A stretch of 64,000 nt of DNA from Brevundimonas lutea. GTDB taxonomy: Bacteria; Pseudomonadota; Alphaproteobacteria; Caulobacterales; Caulobacteraceae. Every line of letters begins with the position of its first letter. The stretch's first letter is position 1. Positions 17,912-26,310 of the stretch are shown here, in pieces. The stretch covers positions 434,001 through 498,000 of the forward strand of contig NZ_QUOQ01000004.1 in assembly GCF_003704105.1 (NCBI RefSeq), in the 5' to 3' direction. The notes below the pieces were generated by a model, which was given only the letters and a program-made list of their open reading frames with translations, searched no databases and had not been told where the DNA came from. The translations under genes were made by a program, and so were the position numbers.

Positions 17912-18499
17912 ATGGCCTCCGCCAAGACTCCCCGCTCCCCCGCCGCCAAGGGCGCAACCCCGGCTGCCGCCGCGCCCGCCGAGGGCGCTGCGGTCTCCAC
18001 CCCAGCGCCCCGCCCCCGGTCACGCTCGACCATCGACACCCTTCTGGTGCGACAGCTGGCGACGATCCTGAAGGCGACCGACCTGACGGAGATCGAGGTG
18101 GAACGCGGCAGCCTGCGGATCTGCGTGAAACGGGAAACCAAGCTGGTCGCTGCGCCCGCCGCCTATGCTCCGGCTCCGCTCGCGGCCCCGGCGCCGGCAG
18201 CCGCCCCTGCGGCCGCGCCGGTGTCCATGCCGTCCGACCCGGCCACCATCCTGCCGCGCGCCGGCGAGGAGGTGAAATCGCCGATGGTCGGCACCGCCTA
18301 TCTGCAGGCTTCGCCCGAAGCTCCGGCCTTCGTGCAGCCCGGCGACACGGTGAAGAAGGGCCAGACCCTGCTGATAGTCGAGGCCATGAAGACCATGAAC
18401 CCGATCCAGTCACCCCGCGACGGCGTGGTGGCCGAGGTGCTAGTCGGCGACGCCCAACCGGTCGAGTTCGGCGAACCTCTCGTTCTGCTCGAGGCCTGA
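17912..18499 (+). CDS. accB: Biotin carboxyl carrier protein of acetyl-CoA carboxylase
   Basis: This 195-aa protein has an Ala/Pro-rich N-terminus of about 40 residues, a short helical region ([20 protein letters not shown]), a flexible Ala-Pro linker (80-110) and the biotinyl domain. Lys160 in [10 protein letters not shown] is the biotinylation site. It carries CO2 on biotin from AccC to the carboxyltransferase, the first step of fatty-acid synthesis. The linker and N-terminus are longer than in E. coli (156 aa). accC begins 9 bp after the stop. Confidence 0.96.
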   Translation: MASAKTPRSPAAKGATPAAAAPAEGAAVSTPAPRPRSRSTIDTLLVRQLATILKATDLTEIEVERGSLRICVKRETKLVAAPAAYAPAPLAAPAPAAAPAAAPVSMPSDPATILPRAGEEVKSPMVGTAYLQASPEAPAFVQPGDTVKKGQTLLIVEAMKTMNPIQSPRDGVVAEVLVGDAQPVEFGEPLVLLEA

Positions 18500-18507
18500 G
18501 GCCAACA

Positions 18508-19857
18508 ATGTTCACCAAGGTCCTGATCGCCAACCGCGGCGAGATCGCGCTCCGCATCCACCGCGCCTGCAAGGAGATGGGCATCTCCACCGTGGCGGTG
18601 CATTCCGAGGCGGATCGCGGCGCCATGTGGGTGCGGCTGGCCGACGAGAGCGTGTGCATCGGCCCGGCGCCGGCAGCGAAATCCTATCTCAACATCCCGT
18701 CGATCATCGCGGCGGCCGAGATCACCGGCGCCCAGGCGATCCACCCCGGCTACGGCTTCCTCAGCGAGAACGCCCGCTTCGCCGAGATCGTGGAAGCCCA
18801 CGGCATGACCTTCATCGGGCCCAAGCCCGAGCACATCCGCGTGATGGGCGACAAGATCACCGCCAAGAAGACGGTGATGGACGCCGGCATCCCCGTCGTC
18901 CCCGGCTCCGACGGCGAGGTCGAGACGGTTGAGGCCGCTATCGAGGCGTCGAAGTCGATCGGCTTTCCCCTGATCGTCAAGGCGGCGGCCGGCGGCGGCG
19001 GACGCGGCATGAAGGTGGCCCTGACCCCCGACGACCTGGTCGAGGCGGTTCAGACCGCCCAGTCCGAGGCCAAGGCCGCCTTCGGCAACGGCGCGGTCTA
19101 TATGGAGCGCTACCTCCAGAAACCTCGCCACATCGAGATTCAGGTCATCGCCGACAGCCACGGCAATGTCGTCCACCTGGGCGAGCGCGATTGTTCGCTG
19201 CAACGCCGTCACCAAAAGGTGCTGGAAGAGGCCCCCTCCCCGGCCCTGTCGGCCGAGGGTCGCAAGCAGATCGGCGAGACGGTCAATAAGGCCATCGCCG
19301 CCATCGGCTATCTGGGCGTCGGCACCATCGAGTTTCTGTGGGAGGACGGCGAGTTCTTCTTCATCGAGATGAATACTCGCCTGCAGGTCGAGCACCCGGT
19401 CACCGAAATGATCACCGGAGTCGATCTGGTGCGCGAACAGGTCCGCGTCGCCGCCGGACTGCCACTCAGCTTCACTCAGGACGACATCCATTTCGAGGGC
19501 CACGCCATCGAAGTGCGGATCAACGCCGAGAACCCCGACACCTTCACCCCATCTCCCGGCACCATCAGCGATTTCCACGCCCCCGGCGGACTGGGCGTGC
19601 GCCTGGATAGCGCCATCTACGCCGGCTATTCGATCCCCCCCTATTACGACAGCCTGATCGGCAAACTGATCGTCCACGGGCGCGACCGCGAGGAGTGCGT
19701 GGCCCGACTGAAGCGCAGTCTGAACGAGATGGTCGTGGGCGGCATCGACACCACCATTCCGCTGTTTCAGCGCCTGTTGGCCGAGCCGGATATCCTCAGT
19801 GGCGACTACGACATCCACTGGCTGGAGAAGTGGGCCAAGGCGCGCGCCGGGGGCTGA
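18508..19857 (+). CDS. accC: Biotin carboxylase subunit of acetyl-CoA carboxylase
   Basis: This 449-aa ATP-grasp enzyme carboxylates biotin on AccB using bicarbonate and ATP. It shows [20 protein letters not shown] at the N-terminus, [15 protein letters not shown], the glycine loop [14 protein letters not shown], the ATP-binding [20 protein letters not shown] and the active-site [18 protein letters not shown]. It is full length, in an operon with accB and probably aroQ. Confidence 0.97.
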   Translation: MFTKVLIANRGEIALRIHRACKEMGISTVAVHSEADRGAMWVRLADESVCIGPAPAAKSYLNIPSIIAAAEITGAQAIHPGYGFLSENARFAEIVEAHGMTFIGPKPEHIRVMGDKITAKKTVMDAGIPVVPGSDGEVETVEAAIEASKSIGFPLIVKAAAGGGGRGMKVALTPDDLVEAVQTAQSEAKAAFGNGAVYMERYLQKPRHIEIQVIADSHGNVVHLGERDCSLQRRHQKVLEEAPSPALSAEGRKQIGETVNKAIAAIGYLGVGTIEFLWEDGEFFFIEMNTRLQVEHPVTEMITGVDLVREQVRVAAGLPLSFTQDDIHFEGHAIEVRINAENPDTFTPSPGTISDFHAPGGLGVRLDSAIYAGYSIPPYYDSLIGKLIVHGRDREECVARLKRSLNEMVVGGIDTTIPLFQRLLAEPDILSGDYDIHWLEKWAKARAGG

Positions 19858-19911
19858 TCGCCAAAATAGCGGCACGGCGCCACTTCGGCGCGTGTCGGGC
19901 GTTGCGGGTCG

Positions 19912-21981
19912 ATGGCCGACCCTTCGCCCCGACGCCGTTTTGACGCAGAGGCCTGGCGGCGACGCCTGGGCGAGGGCTGGGCGGGCGGCCGAAGCCGGGC
20001 CCGCGGCTACTATGACTGGGCCCTCGTCAACGATCCCGTGACGGCCGGCTTTCGTCGGCCAGGCAAGCCCGAAAAGACCGCGGCCGGCATCGCTCTGGCC
20101 CTGGTCCTGGCGGTGGTGGTGTTCCTGCTGCTGTTCGACTGGAACTGGCTGAGGGGGCCCATCGGACGCTGGGCCTCGGCGAAGTACGACCGCGAGATCG
20201 TGCTGGCCGGCGATCTGGACGTGAACCTGTTCAGCTGGACGCCCAGCGTCAGCGTCCAGGCGCTCCGCATCGGCGGCCCGGACTGGGCCCGGGAGCAGGA
20301 CACCCTGAGGGTCGGGCAGATCGAGGCCTCGGCCCGGTTGCGCAAACTACTGGCCGGCCAGATCGAGGTGCCGGCCCTGACGGTGACGCGGCCGGACGCC
20401 GTCTTGATCATCGACGAGGAGGGGCGCCAAAGCTGGGCGCTCGATCCCGACCGCACCGACGACTCCGGGGAGAACCTCCCGGCCATCCAGCGCCTGACCA
20501 TCCGCGAGGGTCGGCTCCGGTTCGAGGAGCGGGGCCGCAATCTCACCCTGGACGCCCGCATCGACGCCCGGGAAACCGCCGAGGGCTTCGAAGAGGACGG
20601 CGAGCGGGTCGGCTTCCGGTTGATCGGCGAGGGCTCGCTGAACGGCGAGCCGCTGGAGCTCCGGGTGCGCGGCGCACCCTTCATCAATGTTCGGCGGGAT
20701 CGGCCCTATGGATTCCGGGCCGAACTGAGCGGCGCGGGCACGACCGTGAGCGCCGACGGCGCCATCACCCGGCCCTTCGATCTCAGGCGGTTCACGGCGG
20801 ACCTGACCCTGGAAGGCCGCGACCTCAACGACCTCTATCTCATCACCGGCATCGCCGCCCCCAACACCCCGCCCTATCGGCTTGCCGGCAAGCTGGAGCG
20901 CAATCGCAACCGCTGGACCTTCAACGACTTCAGCGGCCGCGTCGGCTCGTCCGATCTCGGCGGCGACATGTCGGTGGACCGGGTCAACGATCGGCTGTTC
21001 GTCGAGGCCGACCTGGCGTCGCGCGCCCTGGACATCGATGACCTGGCCACCGTCCTGGGTGCGCGGCCTCAGGTGACGCCGTCCGGCACGGTCGCGAGTT
21101 CCGGCTCGCCCACGCGGCTGCTGCCTGACGCGCCGCTGCAGGCCGATCGCCTGCGCCAGATGGACGGACGGCTCAGCTATCGCGCCGCCAGCGTCAAGCG
21201 TAACGACTTCGAGATCCGCGAGGTCGAACTGGGCGCGGCGCTCGAACAGGGTATCCTGGACCTCGATCCGGTCGCCTTCGCCTTCAACCGCGGGACGCTG
21301 CGCGGCACGGCCAGGATCAACGCCACGCGCGACGTGCCCTATAGCAACGTCGATTTCCGCCTAGCCGGCTATCCGCTGGAGTCGATCGTTCCGGCCCGCG
21401 ACGGCGCGCCCACCGTCACCGGCGTGGCGCTCGGCCGGGCGCGGCTGGAAGGGCCGGGGGCGTCGCTGCACGACCTGGCCTCGAACGCCGACGGAAATCT
21501 CAGCCTTGTGGTGCCCCAGGGCCAGATGCGACGCGCCTTCGCCGAACTGCTGGGCATCAACGTCAGCGCGGGCCTGCTGCGCCTGTTCAGCGGCGATCGG
21601 TCGGTGACGCCGATCCGCTGCGGCGTGGCCGACTTCACGGTCCAGAACGGCACGGCGACGGCGCGCACCCTGGTGATCGACACCGACGTGGTGCTGACCC
21701 AGGGGACCGGGACCATCAATCTGGAGAGCGAGACCCTGAACCTGAGGCTGGACGGCGAGACGAAACAGCCGCGGCTGCTCCGCGCCTGGGCTCCGATCAC
21801 GGTGCGGGGGTCGCTGGTCTCGCCGCAAGTCGGCGTCGACACCTCGGAACTGGTGACCCAGGGCGGGCTGGCCGGCGCGCTCGGGGCGCTGGTCAATCCG
21901 CTGGTGGCGCTGCTGCCCTTCGTCGATCCGGGGCTGGCCGAGGACGCCAACTGCGGCGCCCTGATCGCCTCGGCGCGGTGA
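19912..21981 (+). CDS. AsmA family protein
   Basis: This is a 689-aa inner-membrane-anchored periplasmic protein. After a basic N-terminus of about 60 residues, one helix (AGIALALVLAVVVFLLLFDW) is followed at once by the AsmA signature (LRGPIGRWASAKYDREIVLAGDL-like region). A long beta-rich body and a C-terminal AsmA_2-type region end the protein. AsmA-like proteins are implicated in outer-membrane biogenesis and lipid movement between membranes. The atypical cytosolic extension before the helix is notable. The gene stands alone between accC and an esterase on the same strand. Confidence 0.88.
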   Translation: MADPSPRRRFDAEAWRRRLGEGWAGGRSRARGYYDWALVNDPVTAGFRRPGKPEKTAAGIALALVLAVVVFLLLFDWNWLRGPIGRWASAKYDREIVLAGDLDVNLFSWTPSVSVQALRIGGPDWAREQDTLRVGQIEASARLRKLLAGQIEVPALTVTRPDAVLIIDEEGRQSWALDPDRTDDSGENLPAIQRLTIREGRLRFEERGRNLTLDARIDARETAEGFEEDGERVGFRLIGEGSLNGEPLELRVRGAPFINVRRDRPYGFRAELSGAGTTVSADGAITRPFDLRRFTADLTLEGRDLNDLYLITGIAAPNTPPYRLAGKLERNRNRWTFNDFSGRVGSSDLGGDMSVDRVNDRLFVEADLASRALDIDDLATVLGARPQVTPSGTVASSGSPTRLLPDAPLQADRLRQMDGRLSYRAASVKRNDFEIREVELGAALEQGILDLDPVAFAFNRGTLRGTARINATRDVPYSNVDFRLAGYPLESIVPARDGAPTVTGVALGRARLEGPGASLHDLASNADGNLSLVVPQGQMRRAFAELLGINVSAGLLRLFSGDRSVTPIRCGVADFTVQNGTATARTLVIDTDVVLTQGTGTINLESETLNLRLDGETKQPRLLRAWAPITVRGSLVSPQVGVDTSELVTQGGLAGALGALVNPLVALLPFVDPGLAEDANCGALIASAR

Positions 21982-22012
21982 ACCCAATTCCGGCCTCGCC
22001 CGTATCTGACCG

Positions 22013-22876
22013 ATGACCCGACGCGGATTTCTTGCCCCCACCCTCGGCGCGCTGGTCGCCGCCTGCTCTCCCTTGGGCGCCCTGAACGCGCTGGGCCCCC
22101 GCGATCGGGGCGCCGGGCGGGTGGCGCGCGACATCGCCTATGGCGATCACCCCCGCCAGAAGCTGGACGTTTACGCCCCCCGCGAGCGTCCGGCGGGCAG
22201 ACATGCGACGCCAACCCTCGTGTTCTTCTACGGCGGCGGCTGGAGCTCGGGCAGCAGGGCCCTTTACGGCTGGGCCGCACAGGCCCTCGCGGCGCAGGGG
22301 TTCGTGGTCGCCGTTCCCGATTATCGTCTTGTGCCCGAGGTGCGGTTTCCGACCTTTCTGGAAGACGCGGCGGTGGCGACGGCTCTGGTGCGTGAGCGCG
22401 CCGGGAGCTGGGGGGGCGATGGCGAAAAGCTGGGCGTTGTTGGCCATTCGGCCGGGGCGCATCTGGCCCTGATGATCACCCTCGATCGGCGCTACATGGC
22501 GGCGGCCGGCGCGCCCGACATCATCAAAGCGGCGGCTGGCCTCGCCGGTCCCTACGAATTCCTGCCGCTGAACGTGAAATCCTCCATCGATGCCTTTGGT
22601 CAGGCCCCCGATCCTCTCCAGACCCAGCCGCTCCATTTCGCCCGCGCCGATGCCCCGCCGATCTGGCTGGGGCATGGCACGGCCGACGAGACGGTGCACG
22701 CCGAGGACACCATCCTGTTGTCCGATCGCCTGCGAGCGCTGGGCGCTCCCGTCGAACGCAAGCTGTACGAGGGCCTGAACCACGCCGATCTGATCGCGAC
22801 CGTCTCGCCGCTGTTCCGCAACAAGGCGCCGGTGCTGGACGACGTCACGGCCTTCCTTCGCCGATCGCTCGGCTGA
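22013..22876 (+). CDS. Alpha/beta hydrolase (esterase), probable lipoprotein
   Basis: This 287-aa protein has an N-terminus with twin Arg (MTRRGFL) and a possible lipobox LVAAC with Cys18, suggesting membrane anchoring. The oxyanion segment FFYGGGWSSG (71-80) and the nucleophile Ser146 in GHSAGAHLA place it in the BD-FAE/kynurenine-formamidase-like carboxylesterase group. The Asp (GTADETV) and His (NHADLI) of the triad are present near the C-terminus. Substrate unknown. It lies 31 bp after the AsmA gene and could be co-transcribed with it. Confidence 0.85.
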   Translation: MTRRGFLAPTLGALVAACSPLGALNALGPRDRGAGRVARDIAYGDHPRQKLDVYAPRERPAGRHATPTLVFFYGGGWSSGSRALYGWAAQALAAQGFVVAVPDYRLVPEVRFPTFLEDAAVATALVRERAGSWGGDGEKLGVVGHSAGAHLALMITLDRRYMAAAGAPDIIKAAAGLAGPYEFLPLNVKSSIDAFGQAPDPLQTQPLHFARADAPPIWLGHGTADETVHAEDTILLSDRLRALGAPVERKLYEGLNHADLIATVSPLFRNKAPVLDDVTAFLRRSLG

Positions 22877-22916
22877 CCCCCCTCGAAACCGTCACGATCC
22901 TCCGCTAGAGGAGGCC

Positions 22917-24362
22917 ATGACAGAACACATAACCCCAGAGGCGGCGCTGGACCGCCTGCAAGAGCTCTACGACCGCTCCGTCCAGAACCTGCGCCAGGCC
23001 GTGCGCACGTTCCTCGACACCGGCGAGCGCGCCGACCCCGAGGCTCGGGCCAAGGGCCTGTTCTCCTATCCCAAACTGACCGTCAGCTGGTTCGGCGAAC
23101 GCCCCCGTAACCTAGAGGCCCGCGCCTATGCCCGCATGTCGAGGCCGGGCGTCTATTCGACCACCATCACCCGGCCGGACCTCTACCGGCCCTATCTGAT
23201 CGAACAGCTGACCCTGCTGGCCCAGGACTACGGCGCGACCTTCAAGGTCGAGCCGTCGGAGCAGGAGATCCCCTTCCCCTATGTGCTGGACGGCTCGGAC
23301 GTGGCGCTGGACGCTACGATGACGGCCGCCATCGCCCGCTGGTTCCCGACCACCGACCTGGCCCACATCGGCGACGAAATCTCCGACGGCCTGTTCGACC
23401 CGGCCGAGGACTTCCCGCTGTCGCAGTTCGATGGGCTGCGCACGGACTTCTCGCTGGCGCGGCTCCGGCACTACACCGGCACCTCGGTCGGGGACGTCCA
23501 GAGCTGGGTGCTGTTCACCAACTATCACCGCTATGTCGATGAGTTCGTGCGCTGGGCCTGCGCCCAGCTGGCGGATCCGGACAGCCCCTATGAGACCCTG
23601 GCCTGCGCCGGGGGGATGGTCTTGACCAAGGACAATCCCGACCCGGATCTGGCCATCTCCGACACCGCCTGGCGGCGGCATCAGATGCCCGCCTATCACC
23701 TGACCGCGCCGGGCGCGAACGGGGTGACCCTGGTCAACATCGGGGTGGGGCCGTCAAACGCCAAGACCATCTGCGACCACCTCGCCGTCACCCGCCCACA
23801 CGCCTGGATGATGATCGGTCACTGCGGCGGCCTGAGGCCTTCACAGACCATCGGCGACTATGTCCTGGCCCACGCCTATCTGAGGGACGATCACGTGCTG
23901 GACGCGGTGCTGCCGCCGGACATCCCCATTCCCTCGATCGCCGAGGTGCAGCGCGCCCTCTACGACGCCGCCAAGCATATCTCGGGCTCTCCGGGCGAGG
24001 AGGTGAAGCGGCGGCTGCGCACGGGTACGGTGGTCACCACCGACGACCGGAACTGGGAGCTGCGCTATACGAAGTCGGCCCTGCGCTTCAACCAGAGCCG
24101 GGCCGTGGCCATCGACATGGAATCGGCCACCATCGCCGCCCAGGGCTACCGCTTCCGGGTGCCGTACGGCACGCTGCTGTGCGTGTCAGACAAGCCGCTG
24201 CACGGCGAGATCAAGCTGCCGGGTCAGGCGAACCGCTTCTACGAGGGCTCGATCTCCGAGCACCTGTCGATCGGCATCCGGGCGCTGGAAATGCTGCGAG
24301 ATGAGGGCGCGGGCCTGCATTCCCGCAAACTCAGGGCCTTCGACGAGCCGCCATTCCGCTGA
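22917..24362 (+). CDS. amn: AMP nucleosidase
   Basis: This 481-aa enzyme hydrolyses AMP to adenine and ribose 5-phosphate, regulating adenylate pools. It has the family N-terminal domain (ARMSRPGVYSTTITRPDLYR) and the C-terminal phosphorylase-type domain with NIGVGPSNAKTICDHLAVTR, MIGHCGGLRPSQ and VAIDMESATIAAQGYRFRVP. Length equals the E. coli enzyme (484 aa). AGAGGAGGCC precedes the ATG. It converges with the 108-aa hypothetical, 20 bp apart. Confidence 0.95.
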   Translation: MTEHITPEAALDRLQELYDRSVQNLRQAVRTFLDTGERADPEARAKGLFSYPKLTVSWFGERPRNLEARAYARMSRPGVYSTTITRPDLYRPYLIEQLTLLAQDYGATFKVEPSEQEIPFPYVLDGSDVALDATMTAAIARWFPTTDLAHIGDEISDGLFDPAEDFPLSQFDGLRTDFSLARLRHYTGTSVGDVQSWVLFTNYHRYVDEFVRWACAQLADPDSPYETLACAGGMVLTKDNPDPDLAISDTAWRRHQMPAYHLTAPGANGVTLVNIGVGPSNAKTICDHLAVTRPHAWMMIGHCGGLRPSQTIGDYVLAHAYLRDDHVLDAVLPPDIPIPSIAEVQRALYDAAKHISGSPGEEVKRRLRTGTVVTTDDRNWELRYTKSALRFNQSRAVAIDMESATIAAQGYRFRVPYGTLLCVSDKPLHGEIKLPGQANRFYEGSISEHLSIGIRALEMLRDEGAGLHSRKLRAFDEPPFR

Positions 24363-24382
24363 CGGCGACTCGTCCCGGGCGA

Positions 24383-24709
24383 TCAGGCGGCGTTGGCGTG
24401 GAGGTCCGCGTCGTCGGCCAGCATGTCGGCCACATGCATCAGGAAGGCGCGGCGGCGCTCGAGCTGCTCATTGTCTTCCGGCCCGATGCGGCCCTGGCGG
24501 ACGTGGATGCGCTCGCCCTCATGGGTCAGGCGGTCGATGACGGCCAGACGGTGGCCGGGGGCCTTGCGGGCATCCATGATCTCGGCGTGGGCGCGCAGCT
24601 CCTTGACCCGTCGGGTCACCTGCTCCTCGACGTCGGCCCCCGCCTCCATGCGCGTCGCCATGGCGGTGAAATCGCGCACATACATCTGGATGAAGCCTTC
24701 TTCGGGCAT
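24383..24709 (-). CDS. Hypothetical protein, 108 aa
   Basis: No family is recognised. It is a hydrophilic, mostly helical protein rich in Arg, Glu and His, with no signal or membrane helix. MPEEGFIQMYVRDFTAMATR is followed by likely coiled or helical stretches (EEQVTRRVKELRAHAEIMDA; NEQLERRRAFLMHVADMLAD). Even, non-repetitive composition supports a real protein. GGAGAGCTCC before the ATG is a good ribosome site. A CtrA-like TTAA-N7-CTAA site and a hairpin lie upstream. It follows argF on the same strand after 150 bp. Confidence 0.7.
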   Translation of the reverse strand: MPEEGFIQMYVRDFTAMATRMEAGADVEEQVTRRVKELRAHAEIMDARKAPGHRLAVIDRLTHEGERIHVRQGRIGPEDNEQLERRRAFLMHVADMLADDADLHANAA

Positions 24710-24751
24710 GGAGCTCTCCTTGTTTGGTCAGCGGGCGCTGGGTGCGCCACA

Positions 24752-24767
24752 CGCGTCGGAAGACGCG
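24752..24767. promoter_or_regulatory. Hairpin in the leader of the 108-aa gene
   Basis: CGCGTC (24752-24757) and GACGCG (24762-24767) are perfect 6-bp arms around GGAA, 43 bases upstream of the 24709 ATG. The GNRA loop would be on the plus strand. Confidence 0.3.
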
Positions 24768-24790
24768 GGCGCGGCCGTCGTTCACCTACC

Positions 24791-24805
24791 TTAGCACGTC
24801 CTTAA
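24791..24805. promoter_or_regulatory. CtrA-like site
   Basis: Read on the minus strand, TTAA-GGACGTG-CTAA has the spacing of the CtrA cell-cycle regulator motif (TTAA-N7-TTAA) with one mismatch. It lies about 80-95 bp upstream of the 108-aa gene. Short motif; chance occurrence is possible. Confidence 0.3.
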
Positions 24806-24859
24806 GGCGCAGGTCGAACATTGAACGATTTCATTGACTTGTGGGAGCGTCGCAAGCCC

Positions 24860-25777
24860 TCAGAAGGCGCCGAAACACCAGGCGAGCACCGACTTCTGGG
24901 CGTGGATGCGATTCTCGGCTTCGTCCCAGACCAGGGAGCGCGGACCGTCGATGACCGCATCGGCCACCTCCTCGCCCCGGTGGGCGGGCAGGCAGTGCAG
25001 GAAATGGGCGTCCGGTCTGGCCCGCTCCATCAGCGCCTCGTCGACCCCGTAGTCCTCGAAGGCGTCGAGGCGCGCGTCATAGTCGGCGTCACCCATCGAC
25101 ACCCAGGTGTCGGTGACCACCACATCGGCGTCGGCCACGGCTTCTTCGGGATCGGAGGTGAGGGTCACCGCAGGTCCGCCCCTGGCCAGGTCGCGCAGGT
25201 CAGGGTGGTAGTCGGACGGACAGGCGATGGCGAGCTTGAAGCCCAGCAGCGGCGCCGCGTGGATGAAGCTGGCGCAGACATTGTTGCCGTCGCCGACCCA
25301 GGCGATCTTCTGACCCAGGATTGGGCCGCGATGCTCCTCGATCGTCAGCAGGTCGGCCAGGATCTGGCAGGGGTGGGAGCGGTCGGTCAGGCCGTTGATC
25401 ACCGGCACGGTCGAGACGCGGGCGAAGTTCTCGACGTCCTCGTGTTGGTTGGCGCGGATCATCACCGCATCGACCATGCGCGACAGCACCCGGGCGGTGT
25501 CCTCGACCGGCTCGCCCCGGCCCAGTTGCATGTCCGAGGCCGTGGCGATGATGGACGACCCGCCCAGCTGGCGGATGGCGGCGTCGAAGGAGAACCGGGT
25601 GCGGGTGGAGTTCTTCTCGAACACCATGGCCAGGACGCGATCCTTTGCCGGGGCGTCGGCGTCTGCACGTCCCAGGGGCCAGCCCTTGCGGGCGCGCTTG
25701 CGAGCATGGGCGTCATCGAGAATGGCGCGCAGCTGGTCCGGCGTCAGACGATGGATGTCGAGGAAGTGACGGATCAT
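24860..25777 (-). CDS. argF: Ornithine carbamoyltransferase
   Basis: This 305-aa enzyme makes citrulline from ornithine and carbamoyl phosphate. The carbamoyl-phosphate loop [22 protein letters not shown], the ornithine-binding DTWVSMGD and [13 protein letters not shown] are all present. It lies downstream of argD on the same strand, but an inverted-repeat-bounded GxxExxY gene stands between them. Whether argF still depends on the argD promoter is therefore open. The length is standard. Confidence 0.97.
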   Translation of the reverse strand: MIRHFLDIHRLTPDQLRAILDDAHARKRARKGWPLGRADADAPAKDRVLAMVFEKNSTRTRFSFDAAIRQLGGSSIIATASDMQLGRGEPVEDTARVLSRMVDAVMIRANQHEDVENFARVSTVPVINGLTDRSHPCQILADLLTIEEHRGPILGQKIAWVGDGNNVCASFIHAAPLLGFKLAIACPSDYHPDLRDLARGGPAVTLTSDPEEAVADADVVVTDTWVSMGDADYDARLDAFEDYGVDEALMERARPDAHFLHCLPAHRGEEVADAVIDGPRSLVWDEAENRIHAQKSVLAWCFGAF

Positions 25778-25819
25778 GGGCGATGCCTCATGCGGCCGAA
25801 GGACCGGCGGCAGATGGTC

Positions 25820-25839
25820 GGGTTCATCACAACGGGCAC
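25820..25839. repeat. Left 20-bp inverted repeat of the GxxExxY unit
   Basis: GGGTTCATCACAACGGGCAC reads inward on the plus strand. Its exact reverse complement is at 26282-26301. Weaker similarity (about 18 of 28 positions) continues inward on both sides, so the terminal repeats are about 45 bp with a perfect outer 20 bp. Confidence 0.9.
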
Positions 25840-25865
25840 AACGGGGTCACAACGAACACGACGGG
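25828..25865. repeat. Short degenerate tandem repeat (CACAACGGG-like, four units)
   Basis: CACAACGGG, CACAACGGGG, CACAACG and CACGACGGG follow each other with 0-2 spare bases. The mirrored end of the unit has GCACGGCGG and GCACGACGG, which run into the first codons of the GxxExxY gene. Confidence 0.65.
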
Positions 25866-25868
25866 AGC

Positions 25869-26276
25869 TCAAAGGATCAGACGGCGGAAGCCGTCTTTTA
25901 GACGAAGAGAGTTGAAGTTTATCAGATAGCCGAGTCGGACCTGCGCAAAGCGTAGATAGGTCAGGACCTGGGCCGTATGGATCGACGCCAGGGCGTCGAT
26001 CGCCTTCACCTCGACGATCACGCTTCGTTCGACCAGAAGGTCCAGCCGGAAGCCGACATCGATCTGGACCGCGCCGTAGGTCACCGGAACGCCGACCTGA
26101 TGCTGGACGTCCAGCCCGGCCTGACGCAGCTCCTCTGCCAGGCAATGCTCATAGACGGACTCAAGGAGACCGGGGCCCAGCGTTCGATGGACGGTGAAGG
26201 CGGCATCCATCACGGCCCGCCCGACCCGGTTCACAGCGGGAGACACGGGCTCGGGCTCGTGGTGTCCGTCGTGCAT
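25869..26276 (-). CDS. GxxExxY family protein (PD-(D/E)XK nuclease-like)
   Basis: This 135-aa protein has the name-giving motif G36-LL-E39-SV-Y42 in LGPGLLESVYEHCLAEEL. It continues with VGVPVTYGAVQIDVGFRLDL and IVEVKA. Asp79 and the E89-V-K91 pair fit the core of PD-(D/E)XK nuclease folds. The family end YLINFNSLRLKDGFRRL is intact. The biochemical role of this widespread family is not established. The first codons (MHDGHHEPEP) coincide with the repeat array. The gene is the only content of the inverted-repeat unit in the arg cluster and probably arrived independently. Confidence 0.88.
   Translation of the reverse strand: MHDGHHEPEPVSPAVNRVGRAVMDAAFTVHRTLGPGLLESVYEHCLAEELRQAGLDVQHQVGVPVTYGAVQIDVGFRLDLLVERSVIVEVKAIDALASIHTAQVLTYLRFAQVRLGYLINFNSLRLKDGFRRLIL
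25880..25899 (+). terminator. Hairpin plus T-run on the plus strand, inside the GxxExxY gene end
   Basis: GACGGC-GGAA-GCCGTC followed by TTTT has the form of a small intrinsic terminator reading on the plus strand, antisense to the gene. It could stop antisense transcription entering from argF's side. The bases also encode the conserved end KDGFRR, so coincidence is possible. Confidence 0.35.
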
Positions 26277-26281
26277 CCGCC

Positions 26282-26301
26282 GTGCCCGTTGTGATGAACC
26301 C
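26282..26301. repeat. Right 20-bp inverted repeat of the GxxExxY unit
   Basis: GTGCCCGTTGTGATGAACCC is the exact reverse complement of 25820-25839. Its outer end lies 9 bases from the argD stop. Its inner end is 5 bases from the GxxExxY ATG, so it also forms the leader of that gene. Confidence 0.9.
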
Positions 26302-26310
26302 CTTAAGTCC

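Larger units (their letters stand above)
25820..26301 (-). mobile_element. Candidate mobile unit: GxxExxY gene bounded by inverted repeats
   Basis: A 482-bp block lies exactly between argD (stop at 26311) and argF (start at 25777). It carries one gene and perfect 20-bp terminal inverted repeats. No target-site duplication is visible next to the repeats, and no transposase is encoded. It is therefore either a REP-like or non-autonomous cassette or a gene with hairpin-forming ends, rather than a standard insertion sequence. The mobile interpretation is inference. Confidence 0.45.

Noticed and set aside
18298..19875. Open frame of 525 codons antisense to accC
   Set aside because: Shadow of accC; no ribosome site or fold pattern.
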